This document shows positions 52,001 through 61,932 of a stretch of DNA of 64,000 bases, piece by piece. The notes under the pieces were generated by a model. That model was not told the DNA's origin and ran no database searches. It was given only the letters and a program-made list of their open reading frames with translations. Location of the stretch: NCBI GenBank assembly GCA_010645155.1, contig CM021317.1, positions 5,063,101 through 5,127,100 on the forward strand, given 5' to 3'. Positions within the stretch are counted from its first letter, which is position 1; each line of letters opens with the position of its first letter. The DNA is from Tigriopus japonicus. Taxonomy: Eukaryota > Arthropoda > Copepoda > Harpacticoida > Harpacticidae. The position numbers and the translations under genes were made by a program.

Positions 52001-55000
52001 CAATTGGGTCAAAAAACAAGTTCTGGTCCTCGCTCGAAAGGTCCAATTCGAAGAGTATCAAGGTTGGGCCTTGAGTTAAGCCTGTGGAACAAAAAGGCCG
52101 GGCTTTACTGCTCCTGACTGCATTCACATTCGTCGTTCCTTTTTTTTTGGGCAGGGATGAGGAAACCTCGCTTTGGGCTGGTCGTTAATATTATCGATGG
52201 GGGTCTCCGTTGTGCTTGCACTTTTGTTTAATGAGCCGGAAAGTGAAATAAATGGACTCAACTTCCCCTAAATAAGAATGGTGAGAAGACTGAATGCCGG
52301 TCTGGGCTCTAAAAGAAAGAAGACGAAGAAGAAAAAAAAGACACAAGAAAAAGAAGGGGGAACTTTGGAACAACTTTGGCAGAAAACTGCCCATTCAGTC
52401 GTTGCCCATTCATTCGTTGGTCGGTTGGTTCGTTCATTCGTTCCCTAACTCATTCATCCGCCCATCGTTCATCAACACAACCACTTGCATTGGTAGCAAT
52501 GGAGGATTTCTTCATCAACGCCTTGACAAGAACGTTTTAGTGGAGAGGCGAGAAAAGATAATGAACATTCAAAGCGCTTAAATTATCATAAAAGAAATGA
52601 ATGCATAATCGCGATTGAAATGCAGTCAAGGGAAAAGCTAACATGACAAATAGGATAGGACAGGACGTTCTCGGCTTGGTTGTAGCAGTCTTCATATTTT
52701 GGCATTTTCGCTCAATCACTTCCTCGGAGGAGGGATTGATTGGGAACCAATGAAATGCACCTGGAGATGGTGAAGAGGGTGCTAGGTACTACATTGGGAG
52801 GATTTTTGCCCAAGTCCATAAAGGATTGTTCATACTACAAGTTGCTTTCTTTTCCGGTGTTGCACCACCATGCCTTGGCGAAACTTTTGCTCTCCTCGGG
52901 CTTGTTCCAAACAATATGGAACTGAAATGGAACCAAGTTCCCCAAGTGAGAAGTTCCGCTCACTTCAAGGGCGAACCAACCAACCAACGAGTTATAGAAA
53001 TGTACCTGGACGACGATCAAAAACTCTTTAAGGCAGGAGTAAATCAAATTTATCAATAATGGTATTGGAACAAGTTGGTCCATTTCTGAGGAAACTTTGG
53101 GAGCACTTTTAGCGAAGCTGTTTCCCCAAAGAAAGAGATGGTGAGTGTGTGAGAAGGTGTAAGTGTGTATTTCCAGTTGAGAGTGAGTGGAAGACAGAGA
53201 CACAGAACGAAGGGCAACAACCATTTCGACCTGTCTAAGATTTATGATAGGGCTTAAAGTTTTGGAAAAATAGGCCTTTTGCGGGAAGGAAAAGTTGCCC
53301 TCGCCAAATCGTCCGACCCACTCCAAGCAAGCAAGCAAGCAAGCAAGCCACCAGTTACTTTGGAAGCCCCTTCTTCTTTTTCCTTGTCTTCGCAGTCTTT
53401 TCCCTCTCATCCTCCATTCAAAAACAAGGCCAAGCAAAATGGTTCCCAATGTAATTAGGCCGATGATAATGGTGGAATGATGGATAGCGGGAACGCTTAT
53501 TGATCATTTATCTCACCTATAACGTACGTACATTCTCATTTGACTCTGCGAATCGAGAAAAACAGTGATGAACTCTACCTTAGAAGTCTATTTGTAGTGA
53601 AGCTCAATTTGGATGAATGCAAATTTGATGTCGAGAACAAGTGGAAATCAACATTTCAAATTTCAATTTCTTTTTCTTTTTCAATATCATCGGCTAAAGA
53701 CGTTCTGCCAATGTATGGTCTTTAAACATGAAGTCCCTTTTCCATGTCAAAAGGCGATCTCATCCTTTGTTGAAGATGTCGAAAAAGTTCTCCAGTGTTT
53801 GCTTTAAATCGAGTCAGCCAAAGTTCATGTTCCCGATGTTTTTTGCTGAAGACTTTCAATATGAAGTATTTATAAGGCCGGATTTTGTCCGTATCGGGAT
53901 GGATATTTTGAGGGTAACCATGACATGCGCATTGTTCTTGGTTATCCTCAATTTATTTTGCCTTACGCCCAGAAAACTGAAACGGTTGCAATTTTTCAAT
54001 GGGACAAGAACATTTTTATATTTAACGCTCGTTGATTATGAGCATCTCTTTCGGAACAATCTCTAATGTCCGAAAATGGCGTGAAGTGCTTGTTCCAATT
54101 GGTTCTTTTGCACTCGCCTAAAGGTTAATGATTGGCGATCTTTTTTGCCAGGTCTCTCTCTGGATCCTGTATGATAGAAATGGTAATCAAATAGAAAACG
54201 TTTGACTTTCCAATTACCTCATTAATCTTCTTTCTTGATTCTAAATTAGGCCCTGAAGTCTTTTTCTTTCTTCTCACTGGCACATTCAGTTCTTAAATGA
54301 TCGAATTATTCATTTAGCATAACTGCGCTCCTGGAAAGTCATCCTTGGCCCCAAAAGTTTGTAATTTAAATTCAAAATATCTCGCTCGGAAACTGATCCT
54401 TACAGAAGAAGAAGTAAAACGGATTTCCGATAAGCGTAATGGCACATCGTGGCTTCAAAATACTATCAAAAATTCAAGGTCAAGCTTTGGACTTCAAGGC
54501 CCATTTTGACACCAAGATGGAGCTCCAATTTGTCAGTAGGAACTAGGAACCCTTTCCCAAGGATCATCAAGGATCATGCTTCGATCAGATGAAACTTGGC
54601 AACCTTGAGAGCGCTTTTCAAGGCGAATTATGGTGCAGGAAACCAAAAAGTCTCTCTCTCTCTATCTCTTTGTAGCAAGGTTCTCTAAGATCAACAACCA
54701 AACATAATCCGTTGCATTGGGTGCGCCAAACAAACTTCTGACGAGTAATTCCATCAAAACAGAGTCTAATGAGGAAATTGTGGGAAATACCCGAGCTTAA
54801 TTCCGAGGTCTCAAGCCCATTAGCTATTCAAATCAGTCCTTGGATGGCCATTTTTCACTTCTCATGGCACGGATGGGAGGAAGCATGTAATCTAACCGGG
54901 CGGATGAGAAGAATGGGGATGGAAATTGGCACGCCTCAGACGACAACGACCCAACCAACCAACCAACCACCCACCCGCCCGCCAACCGAGACAGAGAGAG

Positions 55001-57758
55001 TACATAATTCTGAATAAGAGCGAACAAAAGCGGTTCCTCCAAGCATGCTGCGACCATTGTTGCTCCCTTTTATCTCTGTAAATAGAGAATAAATCATATG
55101 GGGCTTTTTCCCGATGAAAGAATCTAATTACGGAACAGGAACAAGACCGAAGAGACCGAAACCGAGGGTATGAACTCAAGAACGTGGAACGAGCGTGGAA
55201 CTTCGATTTTTTTGTTCCCATGTTTGTTATTTTTTGACATAAATCAAACGGGGGGAACACGTCAATTCAAGATTTATCATGCCGAACCTATAGTGTGCCA
55301 ATTGATTTCCACGAGTAATCGAAATGGAATCCCACTTTTTCCCTCCCTCGATTTGGAGCCGAGGAACCAACCCTTGCTCCAATTCCAGACAATGAGTAAA
55401 TTGGATTAACGAAATTTGCTGACATTTAGCATTTCCCTCCGACTAGTTTGATGCTTCCCCGTGTTCTTCCCTGTAATTCAACCCCTTTCGGCCTCAAGAA
55501 TGACCCTGGATCACGTACCAGGCTATGGAACGTGATCAGGATTGTTCCAAGAAATGTAGGGGAACGCTCCAAATTGTATTAAGAGAATTCATCCATCTGA
55601 ATCATTCCAAGACGTTTGTCTCCCGGTCCAATATTTCGGGAATCCCAGCGAAGGTGGCGACAAAGCGACAAAGACACTCTAAAAGCCTTTGTCCCACTTC
55701 ACCCCTGTCAATTGTTCCATGCTTGAACTTGGCCTCGACCAAGCGAGCGAGGGTTACTTATTTCCTTAATATCCCCCTCCCTTGGTTGAAAATATGGATA
55801 TTTTTTTCAATCTCGACCCTCTTCCTTTTTGGGTTGTTCCACTTCTTAGCATTTCTGTTCCCCCTCTCATGCTTGAAAGGTTACAAAAGAGGAAATAATT
55901 TTGGTCAGGTACTTTTACGCGTCTCTGTATGAGAGGGGAAAAAAGATTCAGACAAGAGAAGTGGTACGGTGTCTGGATTCGAATTACGCTCGCCAGAGAC
56001 TTTATTCCAGATCCTTTTCATCCAAGAGATCCTATTGTTGCAAAGGAGCAAAGTGCAATAATGGTTTAAAAGAAAGTTTGCCAAAAACATGCAAGGAGGA
56101 TATTGAACATGACAAAGCAACACACGTTGTCATGACCTTTTTGGTCTCATGTGATTATCTCGTACTCGAGTGAACTTCACATTCTTTAATACCACTGTTT
56201 GAAAACATGGGAACCAAGTTGCTATTCACTGTAAAATAAGATCTGGCTTACAGAAACTGGATGGAAGTGGGACAAATCAAGTTCAGCTTTCAATTTGAGC
56301 CTATTTCCTTCGTGAAGTGGGAGTAAAGTTTTTGACAGTGCTTTTGGATTAAGGGTGAAACTTTAACAAAAAAGTTGCCGTGTCAACGAATAACCAGATA
56401 ATCTAGCGGAAATGGCCTGGAAAGAGTATTTGCATGTCAGAGCTTTTAAACCTGCGAAGAGCATTGGGCCTCTCAACCGCTGCTGATATTCATCCTTATT
56501 TGTTGTTTGGGACGAGAGATACCAACTAAAAGGGGAAAAAACGAAAGAAAGAAGGAATGGAACTCATATCAAAGGAACTAATATTGAAGGAGTAGATTTT
56601 AGCAATTTGAGAGGCTTTCAGAGGACCTTCCTCTCCCTCGACCTCAGTTTATGGCTCATGGAAGAAGCTTTACTTTTTCGCTAAGAACTTGGGGAAAAAG
56701 TAGGTGAGTTTAGTAGTCTTTTGCATGAAGGAGATGGTTATTACAAGTTCAAATGTGACACACGCATAAAAGAGTCTCGTTTTGCCAAAGAGAGTTTGGG
56801 CCGAAATTTCAAGTGGAATGGCCCAGCTGAGACGAGGAAAGTTGAGCCAAAAGCAACATCTCGACCTTCTTTTGCCCGTTGATAGTGGGCAATGAAACTC
56901 TGAAGAGGATTTTCCCACCATGAAAAAGGTGGTTTCATTTGTCATCGAAATGACGCCCGGGACTTCTTCATTGCTTGGACAGAAATCTAAGCAATAATCA
57001 AACACATCTTCTGTTCTGGGGCATTTTGTAATTGTTTCTGTTTTGGAATTTTGAAGGTCACAAAACATAATGGTCGTTAAGAAGACAACTTTTTTTGGAC
57101 TGAAAGAAATGCTATTTTATATGGTTTCGGGTTCCTAAGCTTACTAAAAGTGTGCATTGACTTCTAATAAAAACATTCTAGTTGCTCGTCATTGATGTCT
57201 TAATAAGTTAGCGATTCTGAATCCTTGCTTTCCCAAGTCTTTGCTCATATTCCTCAGTTTAAATCTTGAATAATAGGTTCCAAGATCAGGTTAGTGGTGT
57301 CTCCTTCAACTTGAGCCGTCCCGAAAATGAAAGCATTCGTAATACAAGCTAAGCACCTGCCCATTAGGTCATTTGACACTTGAAAGAGCATCTCATTCCA
57401 AGAGCTGTAAGGCAGACACATTCCAACAATTCTTACCTGTAATTCCCGGTGGGTGGACTGGCATAAGGCACGCCCAAATAGATCTCGACGTGTCGTTGTT
57501 GTTGTGCATCTCTCCCCACACGAGTGACGGAACCTTGAATTCGTCCGTACTTTGTTTGAATCACGCGAGTTTTCCCCTAAAACACGAAACATATTGATAA
57601 ATCGTTAAACCTCGACGGCCTCTAAGGGACCCAGTCGACTTTACCTGGTTAGGAATGGGCTCGCCTGATTGAGGTTGAGCCTTAGGCCAACCTTGCGAAG
57701 GCATCAGGCTCAAGATGGCAAAGACCATCCACAACTGGCACCGCTTGAGAACCATCAT
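30798..57758 (-). CDS. Nlg: Neuroligin, 15 coding exons (whole gene span)
   Basis: Neuroligins are postsynaptic adhesion receptors that bind neurexins; they are single-pass membrane proteins with a cholinesterase-like ectodomain. Fifteen exons read with GT/AG borders join in phase to 1091 residues. Seen in order: a signal peptide starting [32 protein letters not shown]; the EDCLHLN motif; [13 protein letters not shown] at 279-283, where the esterase Ser is Gln281; a Ser-rich stretch at 551-581; [10 protein letters not shown] at 604-613, where the catalytic His is Ser; NIF-type juxtamembrane residues; a transmembrane helix at about 817-842; and a Gly/Ser-rich cytoplasmic tail. From family knowledge, the ectodomain most resembles insect neuroligins, so an active cholinesterase is unlikely. 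An in-frame ATG at 57824 would add 22 residues, but the ATG at 57758 places the hydrophobic leader at the N-terminus. The exact C-terminus is the weakest part of the model. Confidence 0.93.
31543..31864 (-). CDS. Nlg: Neuroligin exon 14 (cytoplasmic tail)
   Basis: The frame set by exon 13 is open across 107 codons. It is Asn/Ser/Arg-rich, with NARRATIVE-free low complexity including an eight-Gly run near its end. The acceptor is CTTGCAG and the donor CCCG|GTGAGA. Confidence 0.85.
31980..32140 (-). CDS. Nlg: Neuroligin exon 13 (end of TM helix)
   Basis: Encodes [15 protein letters not shown], which completes the transmembrane helix and ends in basic and Cys residues at the cytoplasmic face. 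It continues into a tail ending SMQSL. The acceptor is TTTCTTTCAG and the donor TGAG|GTGAGT. Confidence 0.93.
32840..33488. mobile_element. Inner hAT-like element, 649 bp
   Basis: Inverted ends WAGTGATGGACC are flanked by the exact 8-bp repeat ATCAAGAG at 32832-32839 and 33489-33496. Subterminal ACCGAAA/TTTCGG words occur on both sides. It is inserted into the outer transposon. Confidence 0.85.
32998..33245 (+). repeat. Two tandem tRNA-derived units
   Basis: Two similar units of about 125 bp start GAAGCCAGAGTGGCC and GAAGCCAGAATGGCC. Each has a box-B-like GGTACGAATCC or AGTTCGAGTCC and a shared tail GCTGTCGGGAGAAATCC. The length between boxes suits a class II tRNA with a long variable arm, perhaps Leu. 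Acceptor stems do not pair, so these are degenerate and not functional tRNAs. Confidence 0.6.
34018..34337. mobile_element. MITE-like inverted-repeat element, 320 bp
   Basis: Arms of about 46 bp share GCAAAAAATGTCAGCTTTTA in inverted orientation and end ACCC[TC]GC. No target duplication is evident. It lies in neuroligin intron 12, 72 bp from exon 12. Confidence 0.6.
34409..34600 (-). CDS. Nlg: Neuroligin exon 12 (stalk and start of TM helix)
   Basis: Encodes a Pro/Thr/Ser-containing stalk and then [15 protein letters not shown], the first half of the transmembrane helix. The acceptor is TTCTTAG and the donor AGGG|GTATGT; it is in phase 0 at both ends. Confidence 0.93.
34676..34863 (-). CDS. 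Nlg: Neuroligin exon 11
   Basis: Encodes [20 protein letters not shown], the end of the esterase-like domain, and then the start of the stalk. The acceptor is TTTGCAG and the donor ATCAG|GTTTGA. The correct frame has no early stop and ends in phase 0. Confidence 0.92.
35903..36039 (-). CDS. Nlg: Neuroligin exon 10
   Basis: Encodes [15 protein letters not shown] and [16 protein letters not shown], equivalent to the WxxYDxxHQKYLxI stretch of neuroligins. The acceptor is GTTCCAG and the donor ATCG|GTACGT. The codon split across the donor gives Asp705. Confidence 0.95.
36825..37219 (-). CDS. Nlg: Neuroligin exon 9 (Ser-rich insertion, lost His loop)
   Basis: The first half is acidic and Ser-rich, with runs of four and eight Ser at residues 561-580. 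The second half returns to the family: [14 protein letters not shown], then [12 protein letters not shown]. The HGE of active esterases is SGS here, so the catalytic His is absent. The acceptor is CTCACTAG and the donor CGGG|GTAAGA. Confidence 0.9.
37701..37775. repeat. 28-bp-stem hairpin inside a longer imperfect inverted repeat
   Basis: Arms 37701-37728 and 37748-37775 are complementary except one position, with a 19-base loop. Weaker purine-rich complementarity continues outward for about 80 bp. It lies in neuroligin intron 8. Confidence 0.7.
39359..39727 (-). CDS. Nlg: Neuroligin exon 8
   Basis: Starts [14 protein letters not shown], so the acidic member of the former catalytic triad is probably retained in the EDE stretch. 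[20 protein letters not shown] follows, then the Cys-containing [17 protein letters not shown]. The acceptor is TTTCAG and the donor CTTG|GTAAGC; it is in phase 0 at both ends. Confidence 0.95.
39868..40066 (-). CDS. Nlg: Neuroligin exon 7
   Basis: Encodes [25 protein letters not shown] and RVTYE. The Cys in LTCLR is positioned to pair with the Cys of exon 6, as in the family. The donor is GAG|GTAAGT and the acceptor TTCCAG. Confidence 0.95.
40143..40260 (-). CDS. Nlg: Neuroligin exon 6
   Basis: Encodes [19 protein letters not shown] and ends in NCSIPR, which includes an N-glycosylation sequon and a conserved Cys. The acceptor is TTTTCCAG and the donor CGAG|GTACTA. Confidence 0.95.
40875..41075 (-). 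CDS. Nlg: Neuroligin exon 5 (degenerate nucleophile elbow)
   Basis: Encodes [20 protein letters not shown] and the elbow [16 protein letters not shown]. The GxSxG serine of active esterases is Gln281 here. The acceptor is CATTCCAG and the donor CCAG|GTAAGT. Confidence 0.95.
42207..42380 (-). CDS. Nlg: Neuroligin exon 4
   Basis: Encodes [18 protein letters not shown] (the oxyanion-loop region of the esterase fold) and [15 protein letters not shown]. The acceptor is TTTTTTGCAG and the donor TTTG|GTGAGT. Phase 1 at both ends fits the neighbouring exons. Confidence 0.95.
44072..44093 (+). repeat. CATT microsatellite
   Basis: Five CATT units in neuroligin intron 3. Confidence 0.85.
44431..44482 (+). 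repeat. GATA/GACA microsatellite
   Basis: Mixed GATA and GACA tetranucleotides, impure, in neuroligin intron 3. Confidence 0.85.
46364..46386 (+). repeat. GTA/CTA palindromic microsatellite
   Basis: GTA units turn into CTA units at a central GTAC, giving a self-complementary tract. Confidence 0.8.
51475..51740 (-). CDS. Nlg: Neuroligin exon 3
   Basis: Begins [13 protein letters not shown] and carries the insect-neuroligin-like [12 protein letters not shown] stretch and the [12 protein letters not shown] motif with its conserved Cys. The acceptor is CTTTCAG and the donor CAGG|GTAAGA. Introns of 5.7 kb and 9.1 kb flank it. Confidence 0.93.
53325..53348 (+). repeat. AAGC microsatellite
   Basis: About six tandem AAGC units in neuroligin intron 2. 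Confidence 0.85.
54951..54983 (+). repeat. CCAA/CCAC/CCCG microsatellite
   Basis: Tetranucleotide run drifting from CCAA to CCAC to CCCG in neuroligin intron 2. Confidence 0.85.
57437..57576 (-). CDS. Nlg: Neuroligin exon 2 (start of esterase-like domain)
   Basis: Encodes the first strands of the alpha/beta-hydrolase fold, including the family motif [12 protein letters not shown]. The acceptor is TTTTAG and the donor ACAG|GTAAGA. It ends in phase 2, and the split Arg85 codon is completed by exon 3. A 68-bp intron separates it from exon 1. Confidence 0.93.
57645..57758 (-). CDS. Nlg: Neuroligin exon 1 (signal peptide)
   Basis: Encodes residues 1-38: a basic start, then a hydrophobic leader ([10 protein letters not shown]) and a polar stretch ending PIPNQ. 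The donor is CAG|GTAAAG, phase 0. An upstream in-frame ATG at 57824 is possible. Confidence 0.8.
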
Positions 57759-60700
57759 GAAAATTTCATCACCGGGGATCCAACGCGGAACTTGTCGAAC
57801 GTTCAATAGTTTGTCATCTGGCATTCATTGGTGTTGGAGAGGACATTGGGAAGCCTAAAACGGAAGAGAATCTCGCCATCATCCTCGCCATTTCGTTGTG
57901 TGGAGAATATCTTAGCAGGGCGAAGGCCGAATGTCAGGGCTTCCCCTAGGAAATGCAATTCCTGGTCACCCTTGACGACAGCCTTGTTGTCGGGCGAGGC
58001 TGCAACTTATCTGGCACAAGAAATCTAGAGTGGAAAACCTACTGAAAGTCCCCCTTCTTAGGACGGACATGAGGTAACGGGAAAGTTTGTAAAAGGTTTA
58101 GGAAAACAGATTTGTGGCTCTGATTCCGGACGACTTGGACAAGCTACTCGGATTTTGGAGCAAAAAGAAGAGACTTGTGGATGTTTGTGGACTAGTTGTT
58201 CTACCCACAAGAAAACGGAAATATTCCAATTGCGGAAAGGGGTTGACAAAAAGTGATCTCATGTTCGTGGTGACTCCGTAGTACACATTCACATCCATGA
58301 CCTGATGGGATTTTCACTCATTATTCCACGACGACGATGACTTCTGTGGGCGCCCAACTTTTTGTCCTGAACATGTTGAAAGAAGCAAGTACAAGCTTTA
58401 ATGGATCCTCGTGTCTGACCAGGGTTTGCGAGGGTAACTCTGTGTGTAACGATCGCTTGGCGTCTTTTTTCGAGATATCGTATGTGGACTATAAAACATG
58501 ATGTGATGGCTGCTGGCTACCTAATGATCGCGGAAGATATTGAAGATATTGTTGACTTCCCGTTTGTTGCAGCCATTGCCCAAGAAAAGGTTTCTACTCG
58601 GTTGTTGTTGCGACACCGTTGCTATCAAGAATGTCAGCCATAACTGTGCTGTTTTAATTCTAGTTTTAAGCATGTGTGTTTTCTTATGATCACATGTTTG
58701 GCCATGAGAATGCGATGCGGTTTGATGTTCATTTCCACAATGTTCCTTTTGGGCTAGATAGCTCTTTATGTCGGTCTCTGACTGAGCTGCCAACCAGATA
58801 TTGGTTGCCGGTTGTCGGTTGTCCTAGTAAGTACTGTACGTACAGAGTCTGTGATGGTGGATGAATGTATGTAGTTGGTGAGTGAACGCAACCTTCCAAC
58901 TCAATGAGTTTTACGGGCTTCGCTGGATGGATCCAGCTTTTATCATTGGTTTGTTAAGGCCTTCATCGCATAGTGAAGGCTGAAGGCACGACCATTACGA
59001 GGAACGTCATTGTAACCTAAACGATATTGTTGTGTACTAGTTATTGAGTCTCTCGTTGTGATGGGATGAGAAGAATTCCTCCACTTGAGGGACCTTCAGA
59101 CTCTCTGGAGCTTAGGGAAGATCTTGCAGAGATCATCAAATCAGGACCGCTATCCCCATCGAGTAATTTCCAGCCCGCTTTGCTTAGAACCTATTTAGGC
59201 TTCCCTTTATACTGACGTGTTCGTTCCTGGAACATTACTTGGACGAGGATCTGGCGTAGCAAGCTTAACTATTTGTTCCATGCAAGGAGGTCACGAGGCG
59301 AAGGCGAGAAAAAGTTTAATCATAAAAGGTCTTTATGCTAATGACAGTAGGTGAGCCACTTTACACAACTCCAAAAGATCTTGTAAAACTTTTTTTTGTC
59401 TCCTTTGCTTAGAAGAGGTGCTTCTAGCAATGAAGTTCTTCCACTTGGAACATTCAAAAAAGAAATTCCAAAAGATGAGAAGGCTTTCACCGATTTTGGC
59501 CAGCACAAGACATTCAATCATATTCAATCAAACTCCCTTGACGACCCAAGAAGGTTTGCTAATTTAACTAAGGGCAACGTGAACTTTTGTGTCTTTTTTT
59601 GCAACTGTTTCCTGTTTTGTGCAAACCTGCTAAAGATCCGTTTCAACGTGCACCCTTTAACATCTCGTCACGATACTTTGATAAGCCGAATAGTCGTCAT
59701 TGAAGACCTCGTGAAATTGAAGCACTACTTAAAGTCATCGTTTTAAGAGGAATAACGAGTTTCAAAGAGTGGCCTTAAATCCATGATGAGTTGGAAATGG
59801 AGGCTCCCTCCGTCGAGAAATCTTGGATAAAAGGTGATGTTTTCAATCAGTTTGCTGATCTGAATGACCCATCAACCGATTTTATCACCGTACATAAAAA
59901 TCTGCGCAACTTGGCGAATCCAACACTGACAGAGTTCCATGGGTGGTTCCAATGGCGTGGTCCCATTGAAAGCCTTGATCCTTGACATTCTAGGATCGCG
60001 TTTTGATGCCACCCTTCCTTCTATTTCAGTTTGGCCCCAAACCCAAAGCGCTTTCTTTCTACCTTAAGTCTTGACACAAAGCAGCGGGGGTTTGAGTCCA
60101 TGGATAACTTGAAGCGCATTTCCTTTGGCAAGACAAGAACCCAAATTCTGGCTTTGAACGAGAAGAAACGATTTCCATTCCATTCTTGAGCGGCGAGACT
60201 TAAGGTCTTCAAAACAGATGCTCCATTTCCATAACCGTTCGCACCTCAATGCATAAAATAACAGTGGCAAATCAAGCTTCAAGCCATGGAATCAAAATAT
60301 GGGCCAGTTTATCATAGCCCTTCCTTCCTTTCTAAAGTACAGGGAAAAGAATGTTCAGGGGCCTTTGAAGTTTCAAAAATAACTATTCCTTGACGTGTGT
60401 GTTCAGATATGAAGTGAAGGAAAACAAGAGATCTATTGGCAAGGAGGCCTTTTTCTCCATCCTTGTTGGCGAGAAATCAAGGATTGACGGAGAAGACGCA
60501 TAAAAGACGAGATCAAATTGGAAGAAATGAGTTGAAACTTTGGATGATCGGCCCCAACTTTTTCTTCTTTTTTTGCACTGCGGTAACATGTACCAACCTG
60601 ATCTGCACGTGCATAACAACGAGGCCGAGATTTGAGGAAATGGGATTGAGGCCCACGTTTGGGCCATGCTTTTCCTTGAACCAATTTACGAACATGTTTT

Positions 60701-61858
60701 GGACTATACCTTCACATCTCCATAGAAATGTGAGCAATTGCAAAAAAATGATGATAATTTTGAAATCCATCCCCTCTTCTTCTTCTCCTCTCTCTCTCTT
60801 TCCTTCCTGTTTCTGTAGGTTGATGTCTCGTTGCAAAAGGCACTGATGGGCCGTCAAAGAAGGGTCCTCAAAAGGTTTTCGCCCAATTCATCTTAAGTAG
60901 ATTGTCCTTCTTCCCCTCTTCACCGAGCTATAGTAGGGGGAGAAACGAATGATGAAATACAAGTGTCTTTCCGCATCATTAACCTGGGCCATTTTTCATT
61001 TTCTCCTTTTTGACGGCAGACCCACGTGGCTTTGACATTACCCTGTCTTTTGAGTCCTTGGCCAAAGGATTTTCGCCCGACATGACCCTGGAATTTCCAC
61101 CAACCAAAATGAAGTGTAATATACCCTAAAACTGAGCGCAATTTGGAAATTGTGAACGGAGTTTGCTAGTGATTCAATTCCGTTTTCAATTCAAGCCATA
61201 AATAGGACTACAAAGAAAGCGTTCATAGTCGTGGATTTCGTCCCAGCCCTCTAGGCCACAATGAAAGCTTGCCTGGCTTTATCGTCCCATAAGACTGTCA
61301 TGGAAGTCTCCAAGGAATCTGACGAGGTTGAGAACGCGGCTTTTGCGCCTGATCCAACCGGATCTGAAAATTTCCTGTTCCTGTTCCTCCTTCTCATGTC
61401 GCCGGAGGACATGGAACTGGGCCTTTTTGTCTACTGACGGCTCGGGATATCATCATCTTCCACTTCATCCTTGGTCTCCTTGGCAGCAACCCACTCTATG
61501 TACGTATATGGCGAGCTGGTCCTCACCACCACCACATCTCACGGCATTGCTTCCACTTTCCGAAGAGGCTCCTCACATCTCATTATAATGAACTGGATCC
61601 CTTCCACTATTCCACAAAGGGCGGAGATTGTGGAGCTGGAAAAATGCACTCACTGTTTGGTTTTGTGCCCCAAGAAACTCGAAATTGGAGAGAGGGCGAG
61701 GTCGGATTTGATTTCGTTGAAAGGATAAGCAAACAGATTCAACACAGAGGTTTTAAGTTTGACATAGCTATGTACTGCACGTTGACCAGACTTGCCCATT
61801 TATTGGTGCCAATATTTTATTCTTGTACTGCATGATTTCTATCTTTCCAATTTTGCAG
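57759..61858. other. Region between neuroligin start and the candidate plus-strand gene
   Basis: About 4.1 kb that would contain the neuroligin promoter and any 5' untranslated exons. I could not identify a TATA or initiator with confidence. Confidence 0.45.
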
Positions 61859-61862
61859 AAAT

Positions 61863-61932
61863 ATGTCGGAAGTGTGCGTGAAAATCGACAATGTGGGACT
61901 CCAAGTTCAAGATGAGTCTGGCAGAATTGAAC
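61863..61932 (+). CDS. Candidate exon A of unrecognised gene
   Basis: The acceptor is CCAATTTTGCAG at 61858, and the ATG follows four bases later. It encodes MSEVCVKIDNVGLQVQDESG and ends at GAAC|GTATGC in phase 1. Confidence 0.4.

Larger units (their letters stand above)
51741..57436 (-). other. Neuroligin intron 2, 5.7 kb
   Basis: Contains simple repeats only. The long minus frame 52835-53449 has no family features. Confidence 0.6.

Noticed and set aside
52835..53449. Minus-strand frame of 204 codons in neuroligin intron 2
   Set aside because: Includes a microsatellite-derived segment (LACLLACL) and shows no family features.
30798..57758. Active acetylcholinesterase or carboxylesterase
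   Set aside because: Ser and His of the triad are replaced and there is a transmembrane helix plus cytoplasmic tail, as in neuroligins.
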